This document shows positions 56,802 through 64,000 of a stretch of DNA of 64,000 bases, in pieces. The notes beneath the pieces are model-generated. The model was given only the letters and a program-made list of their open reading frames with translations, had not been told where the DNA came from and did not search any database. The stretch covers positions 1 through 64,000 of the forward strand of contig NZ_VCGW01000005.1 of assembly GCF_007671675.1 (NCBI RefSeq), written 5' to 3'. Every line of letters starts with the position of its first letter. Positions within the stretch are counted from its first letter, which is position 1. The position numbers were made by a program, and so were the translations under genes. The stretch is from Marinobacter maritimus. Lineage in GTDB: Bacteria > Pseudomonadota > Gammaproteobacteria > Pseudomonadales > Oleiphilaceae.

Positions 56802-57533
56802 TCAGACTGCAAAAGCCCGAGCCCAGGTGCGTTCTATCGCTTCAAACAAGCTGTCGGTCGCCAGTGCCAGCAGGCCAATCAGGATGGCGCCTTGCAACAC
56901 GTAAGCGGTATTGCCGTTGACCAGTCCTGCAATCACCGGGTCACCCAGTGTGCGGGCGCCGATGGTTGAGCCGATCGCCGCGGTAGCGATGTTGATGGTG
57001 ACTGAGGTGCGGATTCCAGCCAGTATCACTCGCCCTGCCAGTGGGAGCTCAACCTTCAGCAAAACTTGCGCGGAAGACATGCCCATTCCTTTGGCGGATT
57101 CGAGCACCGCCGGGTTTATGCCGTTTAGTCCTGTCAGGGTATTCCGCAAAATAGGCAGTAAACCATAAAGCACCAGCGCAAACAGCGTCGGTTTCTCACC
57201 GAAACCCATAACAGGCACTGCCAGCGCCAGCAACGCTACGGGCGGCACGGTCTGGCCGATGGAGGCTATCTGGCTGACCAACGGCAGAAAATCGCGACCG
57301 GCGGGACGGGTCGCAAAAATGCCGGCAGATACAGCCACCAGTGTGCCGATGGTGGCAGAAGCCAGCACGAGCCAGATGTGGCTTTGCAACAGCACGTAAA
57401 AACTGTCTCTGTTGTAAATCAGATTGTCAGTACCGGGCTGCACCCATGAAAAAAGCGGCGTCATTGTGGGGAGCCAGGCCGCCAGTGCGCACAAGGATGC
57501 AATCCAGACAACCGGCGTCAGCCACACGCGCAT
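56802..57533 (-). CDS. yehW: ABC transporter permease, YehW type
   Basis: This 243-residue BPD permease of the quaternary-amine/osmoprotectant class has about six TM segments. The EAA-like loop is in LESAKGMGMSSAQVLLKVELPLAGRVILAGIRTS. Its length equals E. coli YehW, and the gene order yehZ-Y-X-W is kept. It ends the four-gene operon and overlaps yehX by one base. It is convergent with the OsmC-YcaO gene. Confidence 0.85.
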   Translation of the reverse strand: MRVWLTPVVWIASLCALAAWLPTMTPLFSWVQPGTDNLIYNRDSFYVLLQSHIWLVLASATIGTLVAVSAGIFATRPAGRDFLPLVSQIASIGQTVPPVALLALAVPVMGFGEKPTLFALVLYGLLPILRNTLTGLNGINPAVLESAKGMGMSSAQVLLKVELPLAGRVILAGIRTSVTINIATAAIGSTIGARTLGDPVIAGLVNGNTAYVLQGAILIGLLALATDSLFEAIERTWARAFAV

Positions 57534-58480
57534 CAGGCGCCACCCTGCAGGAGGTGCTCGCGCTTTACGGTTCCAACCTCTTCACCTGCTCCATTATAAA
57601 CAGGGAGCTGTAATGTATTTTCCCAGACCATAACCGATAGCGCGAAACGAAGGCTGTCCGCCTCGTTCAGGCCGTCGGCACCAGGTTCCGGCTCCCGAGG
57701 CTGTGAATGCCCCTCCATCAACTCGCCCACCGTGCGCAAAGCCAGAAGCTTAAGGCCACGATCGCCTTTGCCAATGAGGTTCTCCACAAAGGCTGATGCC
57801 GGCCGCCGAAGGATCGCTTCGGGCGTGTCGTGTTGGATAATCCGCCCTTGGTCCATCACGGCGATGCGGGTAGCCAGTTTCAAGGCCTCGTCAATATCGT
57901 GGGTCACGAAAACCGTGGTTTTATTAAGTTGTCTCTGGATTCTCAACATCTCCTGCTGCAGGTTTTCCCGTGTAATGGCATCCAGTGCACCAAAGGGCTC
58001 GTCCATCAGAAGAATATTCGGGTCGCCCGCCAGTGCCCGCGCCACGCCTACCCGTTGTGCCTGACCACCGGAGAGCTGATGAGGGTATTTGATGGCGTCG
58101 GTTGCCGGGTCCAGACCCAGCAGGATCAGCAGTTCATTTACGCGCTCATCACGTTTGCGGGCTGGCCATTTGAGTAGATTGGGCACCACACCAATATTGC
58201 GAGCGACAGTCCAGTGGGGGAACAACCCGGTGCTTTGGATGGCGTAGCCCATATTCAGTCGCAGAGCCTCGGGGTCCACTTTGTTAATATCCTCGCCATC
58301 CACAAGAATTTCGCCGCTGGTGCTGGGTAAAAGACGATTGATCATCCGCAGCGTGGTGGATTTACCGCAGCCGGAACTGCCCACAAGCACGCAGACTTCG
58401 CCGGTCTCTATGGTCAGATCTATATCATCAACCGCCACGGCATCACCGAACCGCCGAGTGACACCTTTCAGCTCAATCAC
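57533..58480 (-). CDS. yehX: ABC transporter ATPase, YehX type
   Basis: This 315-residue ATP-binding subunit has Walker A GSSGCGKST (about 36-44), Q-loop, signature LSGGQAQRVGVARAL, Walker B ILLMDEPFGALDA and H-loop VFVTHDIDEA. A C-terminal extension without a clear CBS pair follows. It energises osmoprotectant-type import with the two permeases. Its start overlaps yehY by four bases. Confidence 0.92.
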   Translation of the reverse strand: MIELKGVTRRFGDAVAVDDIDLTIETGEVCVLVGSSGCGKSTTLRMINRLLPSTSGEILVDGEDINKVDPEALRLNMGYAIQSTGLFPHWTVARNIGVVPNLLKWPARKRDERVNELLILLGLDPATDAIKYPHQLSGGQAQRVGVARALAGDPNILLMDEPFGALDAITRENLQQEMLRIQRQLNKTTVFVTHDIDEALKLATRIAVMDQGRIIQHDTPEAILRRPASAFVENLIGKGDRGLKLLALRTVGELMEGHSQPREPEPGADGLNEADSLRFALSVMVWENTLQLPVYNGAGEEVGTVKREHLLQGGA

Positions 58481-59667
58481 CTTGATGCCTCCTTAAACTT
58501 CAACGCAGACAAGATTGCATCGGCCGCTAATGCAAGAAACACAGTAGGCAAGGCACCAAGCAGTACCAAGTCCATGGCGGCTTGACCCAGCCCCTGAAAG
58601 ATAAAAGTGCCGAAGCCTCCCGCGCCGATCAGCGCGGCGACAGCGGTCAGACCAATGGCTTGTATGGTGGTAATCCGCACGCCTTCAATAATGACCGGCA
58701 GGGCGAGGGGGAGTTTCACCTGCATAAATATCTGTCGCTCGCTCATTCCCATTCCACGCCCAGCGTCAACAACAGACTCAGGCACTTCGATCAGAGCAAC
58801 ATAGGTATTGCGCACCATCGGCAGCAGGCTATAGGCAATCAACGCCAGCAGCGCCGGCGCCCAGCCAATGCCCCTTATGCCCAGAGCCTGAAGAAATGGA
58901 AAGGCTGCCGACAATGCTCCCAAAGGCGCAATTAGCAGCCCGAAAAGCGCGAGGCTCGGGATGGTCTGCATAAAACTGACCAGCCCCAGCAGCGGCCGTC
59001 GCATCCGTTCACGCCTCACCATGGCAAGCGCCAGGGCGAAAGCGAGCACAGCACTGATGGCAACGGCACTGAGGGACAATGACAAATGTACGGCTAAGGC
59101 TTGGGCAAACTGATCCGCCCGATTGGTATACTCGCGGATAAGAGACAGGCTGGATAGCCCCTCACGGCTGGCGCAGAGCCACCAGCCAGCGACAATCAAA
59201 AGCACTGTTGATAACTGAAAACGGCGGGAGGCTCTGAGCTGGCCCAGTGTTTCCAAAAGTATCAGGGCGAGAAAAAATGCCAAACACCAGAACCCGGCAC
59301 CTATACCAATCCGTGCATAAGCAGAATCTGTTGGCAGCTTGTGCAGCGCAAATACCTCAAGCAGCAGCGGCAGCGTCATCAGTGCAACCGTCAGCAACGC
59401 TGCCAGCACCTCGTAACGTTTGTGAACAGGCCTTGTTGCGAGCACAACCACAACGAGAAGCAGAGACGAAACAATGCCCGCACCAAGCCAACCGGTTGCG
59501 GCATAAAGCCCGTACCCGGTTCCGGTCACAATACGGTTAGGCTGAACCACGCCGAGATTCAGCAGCCATACACATCCAAACGCAGCCAGTGCTAGCGCTA
59601 GTACTACACGGTTAGATAGCACACGGTTTGATAGCACACGGTTCGGCAGCATTGTCGTTGACGGCAC
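58477..59667 (-). CDS. yehY: ABC transporter permease, YehY type
   Basis: This 396-residue permease is longer than YehW because of an N-terminal set of about four extra TM segments (residues 15-150). The BPD core follows, with the EAA loop ESVVDAGRGMGMSERQIFMQVKLPLALPVIIEGVRI. E. coli YehY is of similar size. The N-terminus has a repeated LSNRVLSNRV segment from a short tandem repeat at about 59601-59640. The start is three bases after the binding-protein stop. Confidence 0.86.
   Translation of the reverse strand: MPSTTMLPNRVLSNRVLSNRVVLALALAAFGCVWLLNLGVVQPNRIVTGTGYGLYAATGWLGAGIVSSLLLVVVVLATRPVHKRYEVLAALLTVALMTLPLLLEVFALHKLPTDSAYARIGIGAGFWCLAFFLALILLETLGQLRASRRFQLSTVLLIVAGWWLCASREGLSSLSLIREYTNRADQFAQALAVHLSLSLSAVAISAVLAFALALAMVRRERMRRPLLGLVSFMQTIPSLALFGLLIAPLGALSAAFPFLQALGIRGIGWAPALLALIAYSLLPMVRNTYVALIEVPESVVDAGRGMGMSERQIFMQVKLPLALPVIIEGVRITTIQAIGLTAVAALIGAGGFGTFIFQGLGQAAMDLVLLGALPTVFLALAADAILSALKFKEASR
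59605..59645 (-). repeat. Short tandem repeat at the start of yehY
   Basis: The unit encoding SNRVL (minus strand CTATCAAACCGTGTG and variants) is repeated about three times, producing NRVLSNRVLSNRVVL at protein residues 9-23. Slippage here would change the N-terminal length in multiples of five residues without a frameshift. It is seen directly in the sequence. Confidence 0.55.
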
Positions 59668-59670
59668 GGA

Positions 59671-60567
59671 TTAGTCCAGACTAAGACTTTCCAGATAGTC
59701 CCGGGCCACCGCATCTGCAGGCGCGCCTTCAACCGCCACCTTTGCATTTAGCTCTTGCAGAGTTTCCAGATCAAGCGATTCGAAAACCGGCTTGAGCAGC
59801 GGGCGTATTTCAGGATACGCCTTCAACACACTTCCTCTGACTATCGGTGTCGGTTGATAGACCGGCTGCACGCTTTTGGTGTCTTCCATTACTTTCAGGC
59901 CCAAAGCATTGAGCCCGCCATCGGTGCCATAGGCCATAGCCCCGTTAACGTCATTGGAATTGATTGCTGCCGCCCGCAGGGTCGCTGCGGTGTTTCCGCC
60001 AGAGAGAATCAGGAGCTGATCAGACGTCAGCTTGAATCCGTAGGCCTTCTGGAACGCAGGCAGGGCGCTGGCCGACTCCACAAACTCGGCGCTGGCCGCA
60101 AATTTAAAGGGCTTGCCAGCGTTTATATAATCCGCCAAATCCTCCAGGGTTTTGAGGTTGTTCTTTTCCGCCAAATCACCGCGCACGCTCATGGCCCAGG
60201 TGTTGTTGGCGTTCGCCGGGGTGAGCCAGACAATACCCTCAGCTTCGCGGTCAAGCTCGGCTGCCATGTCGTAAGCCTTTGCGGCATCCGTCCAGACCGG
60301 GCTGTCTGCTTTGTCGTAAAAGAACGCGGCGTTGCCGGTGTACTCGGGATACAGATCAATTTCTCCGGCTTTGATCGCACTGCGTACAATGCTGGTGCTG
60401 CCAAGCTGTAGCCGGTTTTCCACCGGAATACCTCCGCCATCCAGGCGTTGCAGAATCATCTGACCGAGGACGCCTCCCTCCGTGTCGATTTTCGAAGAAA
60501 CCACCACCGGATCCTGCGCCGACACTGCGCCCGTTGCACAAAACAAAACGATGGCAAGACATCGCAT
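59671..60567 (-). CDS. osmF: Periplasmic binding protein, OsmF/YehZ type
   Basis: This glycine-betaine/choline-class binding protein of about 298 residues starts with a signal peptide (CLAIVLFCATGAVSA) and contains VVVSSKIDTEGGVLGQMILQRL, YPEYTGNAAFFY and MAYGTDGGLNALGLKVMEDTK, typical of OsmF. The frame is open to 60666, but the ATG at 60565-60567 places the signal peptide correctly. YehZYXW has weak affinity for betaine in E. coli, so the true ligand is open. It is the first gene of the operon. Confidence 0.86.
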   Translation of the reverse strand: MRCLAIVLFCATGAVSAQDPVVVSSKIDTEGGVLGQMILQRLDGGGIPVENRLQLGSTSIVRSAIKAGEIDLYPEYTGNAAFFYDKADSPVWTDAAKAYDMAAELDREAEGIVWLTPANANNTWAMSVRGDLAEKNNLKTLEDLADYINAGKPFKFAASAEFVESASALPAFQKAYGFKLTSDQLLILSGGNTAATLRAAAINSNDVNGAMAYGTDGGLNALGLKVMEDTKSVQPVYQPTPIVRGSVLKAYPEIRPLLKPVFESLDLETLQELNAKVAVEGAPADAVARDYLESLSLD

Positions 60568-60743
60568 CAACAAACGCGAATGCTCACGAAAGGCCCTGTC
60601 TGAAACCTGGTGTTTGGAATGGCACTTGGATTCATATTTTTGGGGACTTGAGAGAGACACAGGCATTCCTCTTGGTCATTAGGCTGCATTTAAATACACG
60701 GATATCGATGGTTTCGATAACATTATTATAGCGAACCTGCGGA

Positions 60744-61739
60744 TTAGCGCTCAGGCAACACTGGCTCAGGCTTCAGAAACGGTGCCGGGTCCACCGGGCC
60801 ACCTGAGTAAATCCCGAAGTGAAGATGAGGCGGCGTATTGCTGGCGTTGCCGGTGTTGCCAACGTATCCGAGTATCTCACCCTCTTTTACCCTGTCGCCG
60901 GATTCAATTGCAAATGAATCCAGGTGGGCATAGTAGTAGCGGGCACCGCCGAGCCCCAGCAGGCCGCTCGATAGCCATACGTGGTTGCCACCGATGCCGC
61001 CGGTACCGGTTCGGACACGGCCATCCATTACCGCGCGGACCGGCGTTCCCCTGTCCGCAAAGATATCCACGCCGTGATGCTCTCGGGCACCGCCATCGCG
61101 AGGTGCGCCAAAACTGCTGCCTATGTCACGCTGCGACGCGGCTTCTACCGGAAATGGCAAGGAGCCGCCACTGGCGATAGCCAGCGAATACTCTAACCTG
61201 GCGAATAACTCTGGCTGGAGAACAATCCGGTAGTCGCCCGACCGGGACACAAGCGAGCTCGATGTTGCTCCGTCTGCACTCAGTTCCGCGACAGTTGACC
61301 AGCCTTGGCCCTCGCGTTCACGATGCTCCAGACTGGCGTATAAGCGATCACCGGAGGCATCCAAGCGAGAGAGTTGCCATATCAGCTTTTCTCCCCGCTC
61401 AAGCGTCACCTGAAAAACATGCGCCTCAACCCGGTCATCTGCAAAGGCTTCAGAGGCCCGGTACTGATCGCCCACTTGAAAGGGCGACTTGTTCGCCCGC
61501 TCAACCGCGCCGATCCATTGCTGGCCCAACGGGCTATCAACCAGGCCTGCCAACCGCAAACGCCAAATAAAGACCTCCCTCGGCGACCAGCCCAACATAT
61601 CAAAGACGACATAGCGGATTGCACTTTCGCTGCTTTTAGCCGCGTTCTGTCGCAGGTCATCACGAGCGGTAAGAAGAATAACCAGCACGACCAACAAGCC
61701 AAAAAGTAGCCAAGGCCGCAGAACGCGCAACTCTCGCAT
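60744..61739 (-). CDS. M23 (LytM-type) peptidase
   Basis: This 331-residue protein has an N-terminal membrane anchor (LRPWLLFGLLVVLVILL), a ~170-residue domain of unknown type and a C-terminal M23 domain. Zinc ligands appear in REHHGVDIFADRG (His, Asp) and HLHFGIY (HxH). It is a predicted periplasmic peptidoglycan endopeptidase or an amidase activator. Its start overlaps the aminotransferase stop by one base, an odd pairing with no obvious shared pathway. Confidence 0.85.
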   Translation of the reverse strand: MRELRVLRPWLLFGLLVVLVILLTARDDLRQNAAKSSESAIRYVVFDMLGWSPREVFIWRLRLAGLVDSPLGQQWIGAVERANKSPFQVGDQYRASEAFADDRVEAHVFQVTLERGEKLIWQLSRLDASGDRLYASLEHREREGQGWSTVAELSADGATSSSLVSRSGDYRIVLQPELFARLEYSLAIASGGSLPFPVEAASQRDIGSSFGAPRDGGAREHHGVDIFADRGTPVRAVMDGRVRTGTGGIGGNHVWLSSGLLGLGGARYYYAHLDSFAIESGDRVKEGEILGYVGNTGNASNTPPHLHFGIYSGGPVDPAPFLKPEPVLPER

Positions 61740-62869
61740 CAGCCCTGAATCGCCTCCAGCGCCACTCTCAGATTCTCCACCGTTCGATCCACATTGTTCA
61801 GCTTTTCCAAGCCAAACAGCCCCATGCGGAAAGTCCGGAAACCCTCGGGTTCACCACACATCAGCGGCACGCCAGCTGCGGTCTGCAGGCCCTGCTCGCG
61901 GAACAGGTTGGTGTTGTGGATGTTGATGTCGTCAGTATGCAAAACCACCACGCTGGGTGACTCAAAGCCCGGGGCGGCAACGCTTTTGAAACCAGCACTG
62001 TCAAACAGCTCACGCACCTGCTTGCCAAGTTCCTCCTGGCACTTGTAAAGCAGATCCGGGCCGGTTTTCAACGTCTCGAGCATGGCGTCACGAAGTATGA
62101 CCAGGGTGTCGGTGGGCATGGTTGCATGATACGCATGGTTCCCGGACTCATAGGCCTGCATGATCTGCGACCATTTGCGAAGGTCTCCCGCAAAGCTGCT
62201 GCTGGTCGTTTCTTCCATGCGAGTGATAGCACGTTCGCTCAGTGTGATCAGAGCAGCGCAAGGTGAGGCGCTCCAACCTTTTTGGGGCGCGGTGATAAGA
62301 ACGTCCACGCCGCAGGCTTTGGTATCAACCCATAATGCACCGGAAGCTACGCAGTCCAGCACAAACAGGCCATTGATCTCGTTTACTGCATCACCAATGG
62401 CTTTCAGGTAGTCGTCTGGCAGCACAATACCTGCAGCGGTCTCAACGTGAGGAACAAACACAACAGCAGGCTTTTCAGCCCTGATGCAATCCGCGACCTC
62501 TTTCGCTGGAACCGGTGCGTAAGCGGCCTGAGGCCCATCGCCGAGAGCCTTGGCCTGAAGTACGGTTATTTTATCGGTGATTCGGCCCGCTTCCAGTATC
62601 TGCGACCAGCGATAGCTGAACCAGCCGTTGCGAACCACAAGGCACTGTTCGCCATTGGCAAACTGACGAGCGACAGCCTCCATACCAAAACTGCCGCCAC
62701 CGGGAACAATAACTGCGCCCTGGGCGTTATAAACTTGCCGCAGGGTGGAGGAAATATCCCGCATTACTTGCTGAAAGGGGGCAGACATGTGGTTGAGCGA
62801 GCGATCATTGAATACCACGGAGTATTCCAGCAACCCATCGGGGTCGACGGAAGGATACAGTTTGGACAT
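61739..62869 (-). CDS. Class V aminotransferase (alanine/serine-glyoxylate type)
   Basis: This 376-residue PLP enzyme has the cofactor-binding VPGGGSFGMEAVARQF, FVPHVETAAGIVLPD, the aspartate in FVLDCVASGALWVD and the Schiff-base lysine in LITAPQKGWSASPC. The family includes serine-glyoxylate, alanine-glyoxylate and 2-aminoethylphosphonate transaminases; the substrate is not decided by sequence alone. AAGGAA precedes the ATG. The 378-base gap upstream (62870-63247) has a GTCTAA direct repeat (62910 and 62924) but no gene. Confidence 0.83.
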   Translation of the reverse strand: MSKLYPSVDPDGLLEYSVVFNDRSLNHMSAPFQQVMRDISSTLRQVYNAQGAVIVPGGGSFGMEAVARQFANGEQCLVVRNGWFSYRWSQILEAGRITDKITVLQAKALGDGPQAAYAPVPAKEVADCIRAEKPAVVFVPHVETAAGIVLPDDYLKAIGDAVNEINGLFVLDCVASGALWVDTKACGVDVLITAPQKGWSASPCAALITLSERAITRMEETTSSSFAGDLRKWSQIMQAYESGNHAYHATMPTDTLVILRDAMLETLKTGPDLLYKCQEELGKQVRELFDSAGFKSVAAPGFESPSVVVLHTDDINIHNTNLFREQGLQTAAGVPLMCGEPEGFRTFRMGLFGLEKLNNVDRTVENLRVALEAIQG

Positions 62870-63247
62870 GGTAGGTAATTCCTTGCCTGATGCAGTCTGT
62901 GGATGAATCGTCTAAGGTGTCAGTCTAACAAATCTGGCGTTATGCGCTTTATTTCTCACGTTTTCCGCACGCCCACTTGTGGAACCCGGCAAAAGCTTAT
63001 AAATTGATCAAAGCGGCCAAGTTACCGCTTTTCCTTTAATTAATCAGAAACGACGCATCAGGTGAGCCTGTGAGAACGCTTTTCTCAGAGACCATTCCTT
63101 TCTACCGTTTCAGTGTCCGCCAACGGGCAGACACTGCTGGTGTGTTGTCCGCCTTTCTCTTTTCTCGCTGAGTCCGCTTTAAAACCGCCGGATTCGGCGC
63201 CCGAATTCTGAAATTCCGAGCTATTATTTTATTTTCTGGAGATTGCT

Positions 63248-63631
63248 ATGGCTGATATGCCGGACGTATTGGTTGCTGAAGAAGATTTCAACCGTTTGAC
63301 AACTCTGATCGAAAAGCAGGGTGATTCCGATGTTGCGGATGGCCTGGATGATGAGCTGAGCCGGGCCACACTGGTGCCGCTCGCGGAAATGCCAGACCAC
63401 GTGGTAACGATGAATTCCAAGGTTCGCTTCCAGAATGAGGATAGCGGCCAAGAGCAGGAGTTGACCCTGGTATACCCCCATGAGGTGGGCACCGGTGAGG
63501 GCAAGATTTCAATTCTGGCGCCGGCAGGCTCTGCGCTGCTGGGGCTTGCAGTGGGTGACTCAATCGAGTGGCCGATCCGTGGCCGTAACAATATCCATCT
63601 CAAGATCATTAACGTCACCCGGCAGGGCTGA
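63248..63631 (+). CDS. rnk: Regulator of nucleoside diphosphate kinase, Rnk
   Basis: This 127-residue protein matches the Rnk/GreA C-terminal family: an N-terminal helix pair (VLVAEEDFNRLTTLIEKQ) and a FKBP-like domain with VTMNSKVRFQNEDSG...LTLVYPHEV and ISILAPAGSALLGLAVGDSIEWP. Rnk binds RNA polymerase near the secondary channel without the Gre coiled-coil tip. TGGAG precedes the ATG by seven bases. Confidence 0.9.
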   Translation: MADMPDVLVAEEDFNRLTTLIEKQGDSDVADGLDDELSRATLVPLAEMPDHVVTMNSKVRFQNEDSGQEQELTLVYPHEVGTGEGKISILAPAGSALLGLAVGDSIEWPIRGRNNIHLKIINVTRQG

Positions 63632-63680
63632 ACTTCGGGTGATGGTTACGGGGCGGGCCTTTCCTTTAGAGGCCCTCCCG

Positions 63681-64000
63681 TTAGCTTTTCGCTCTGGTCA
63701 ACCGGAACTGCTCTATGGTTTCTCTGAGCGTTTCAGCCATCACAAGCAGGTCTCCTGCTATATCAGCCGTTTCCTGTGCATCTGTTGATGCCTGCTCTGC
63801 GGAGCGACTGATCTCGATAACGTTCTGATTAATGGCCTCCGACACATCGCTCTGTTCGTTTGCTGCGCTTTCCATCTCCTGATTGAGAGAGGTGATTTCA
63901 CGCACAGCCGAAGCAATGCTCTGTAGTTCGGATTCCACTTTCAGAATCGCCTCTACCTGATGGCCCGTCATATCCGAGGCATGACGCATGACAGCCACAC
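63681..64000 (-). CDS. Methyl-accepting chemotaxis protein, C-terminal part (cut by the window edge)
   Basis: Only the last ~105 residues are visible: a long helix with EAILKVESELQSIASAVREITSLNQEMESAANEQSDVSEAINQNVIEISRSAEQAS. That is the descending arm of an MCP signalling domain, with glutamine/glutamate methylation-type sites. The sensor, membrane and hairpin-tip parts lie beyond position 64000. It fits with motY as evidence for motility. It is convergent with rnk. Confidence 0.8.
   Translation of the reverse strand, partial: VAVMRHASDMTGHQVEAILKVESELQSIASAVREITSLNQEMESAANEQSDVSEAINQNVIEISRSAEQASTDAQETADIAGDLLVMAETLRETIEQFRLTRAKS

Overview
This window reads as chromosomal DNA of a marine gammaproteobacterium, most likely Marinobacter. 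The strongest marker is a 661-residue two-domain fatty acyl reductase (39010-40995) of the type known from Marinobacter wax-ester synthesis. Pseudomonas-like gene neighbourhoods agree with this: mtnA / MTA deaminase / ubiG / mupP / yciK and motY / pyrC / rnt. Gene density is high, and almost every large reading frame resolves to a recognisable family.

Layout. 1-190: stable-RNA-type promoters firing off the left edge. 191-1618: purT and a DUF1289 gene. 1746-7039: a five-gene operon (gntR, hcmB, hcl, meaH, hcmA, minus strand) that looks like a cobalamin-dependent 2-hydroxyisobutyrate pathway, with a 34-bp perfect palindrome upstream. 7301-8848: two Nudix hydrolases and a NIF3-like protein. 9263-18377: purL, mltF, recX, a DUF349 protein and a ComFB protein. 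18587-25182: thiolase plus FadB/FadJ-type beta-oxidation enzyme, Prc protease, an XRE-like protein. 25171-32144: methylthioadenosine salvage, ubiquinone and muropeptide recycling genes, YaaA, DUF2788, RdgC. 32201-36030: a protein acetyltransferase of the Pat type divergent from a histone-deacetylase-family protein. 36066-38921: motY, pyrC, rnt. 39010-45916: fatty acyl reductase, a small unknown protein, an M16 protease and a glycosyltransferase pair. 46003-46079: tRNA-Arg(CCT). 46377-54056: a tripartite RND efflux operon with its own two-component system, possibly an old island next to the tRNA. 54574-63631: an OsmC-YcaO fusion, a YehZYXW-type ABC importer, an M23 peptidase, a class V aminotransferase and Rnk. 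The right edge cuts a chemotaxis receptor gene.

Most notable points. (1) The mutase large subunit carries Ile93, Asp120 and Gln211 at the positions that separate 2-hydroxyisobutyryl-CoA mutase from methylmalonyl-CoA and isobutyryl-CoA mutases, and the operon supplies the cobalamin subunit, the CoA ligase, the G-protein chaperone and a GntR regulator. Its expected product, (S)-3-hydroxybutyryl-CoA, could feed the beta-oxidation pair at 18587-21978. (2) The efflux operon has a PmrA-like direct repeat upstream (GTTAAT-N5-GTTAAG), suggesting autoregulation. (3) Degenerate copies of the tRNA 3' end and its downstream sequence flank the efflux operon. (4) An inverted repeat TTAGAC-N4-GTCTAA recurs at the hcm palindrome, upstream of the fatty acyl reductase and near the DUF349/comFB junction.

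All functional calls rest on motif and family recognition by eye; no database search was run.
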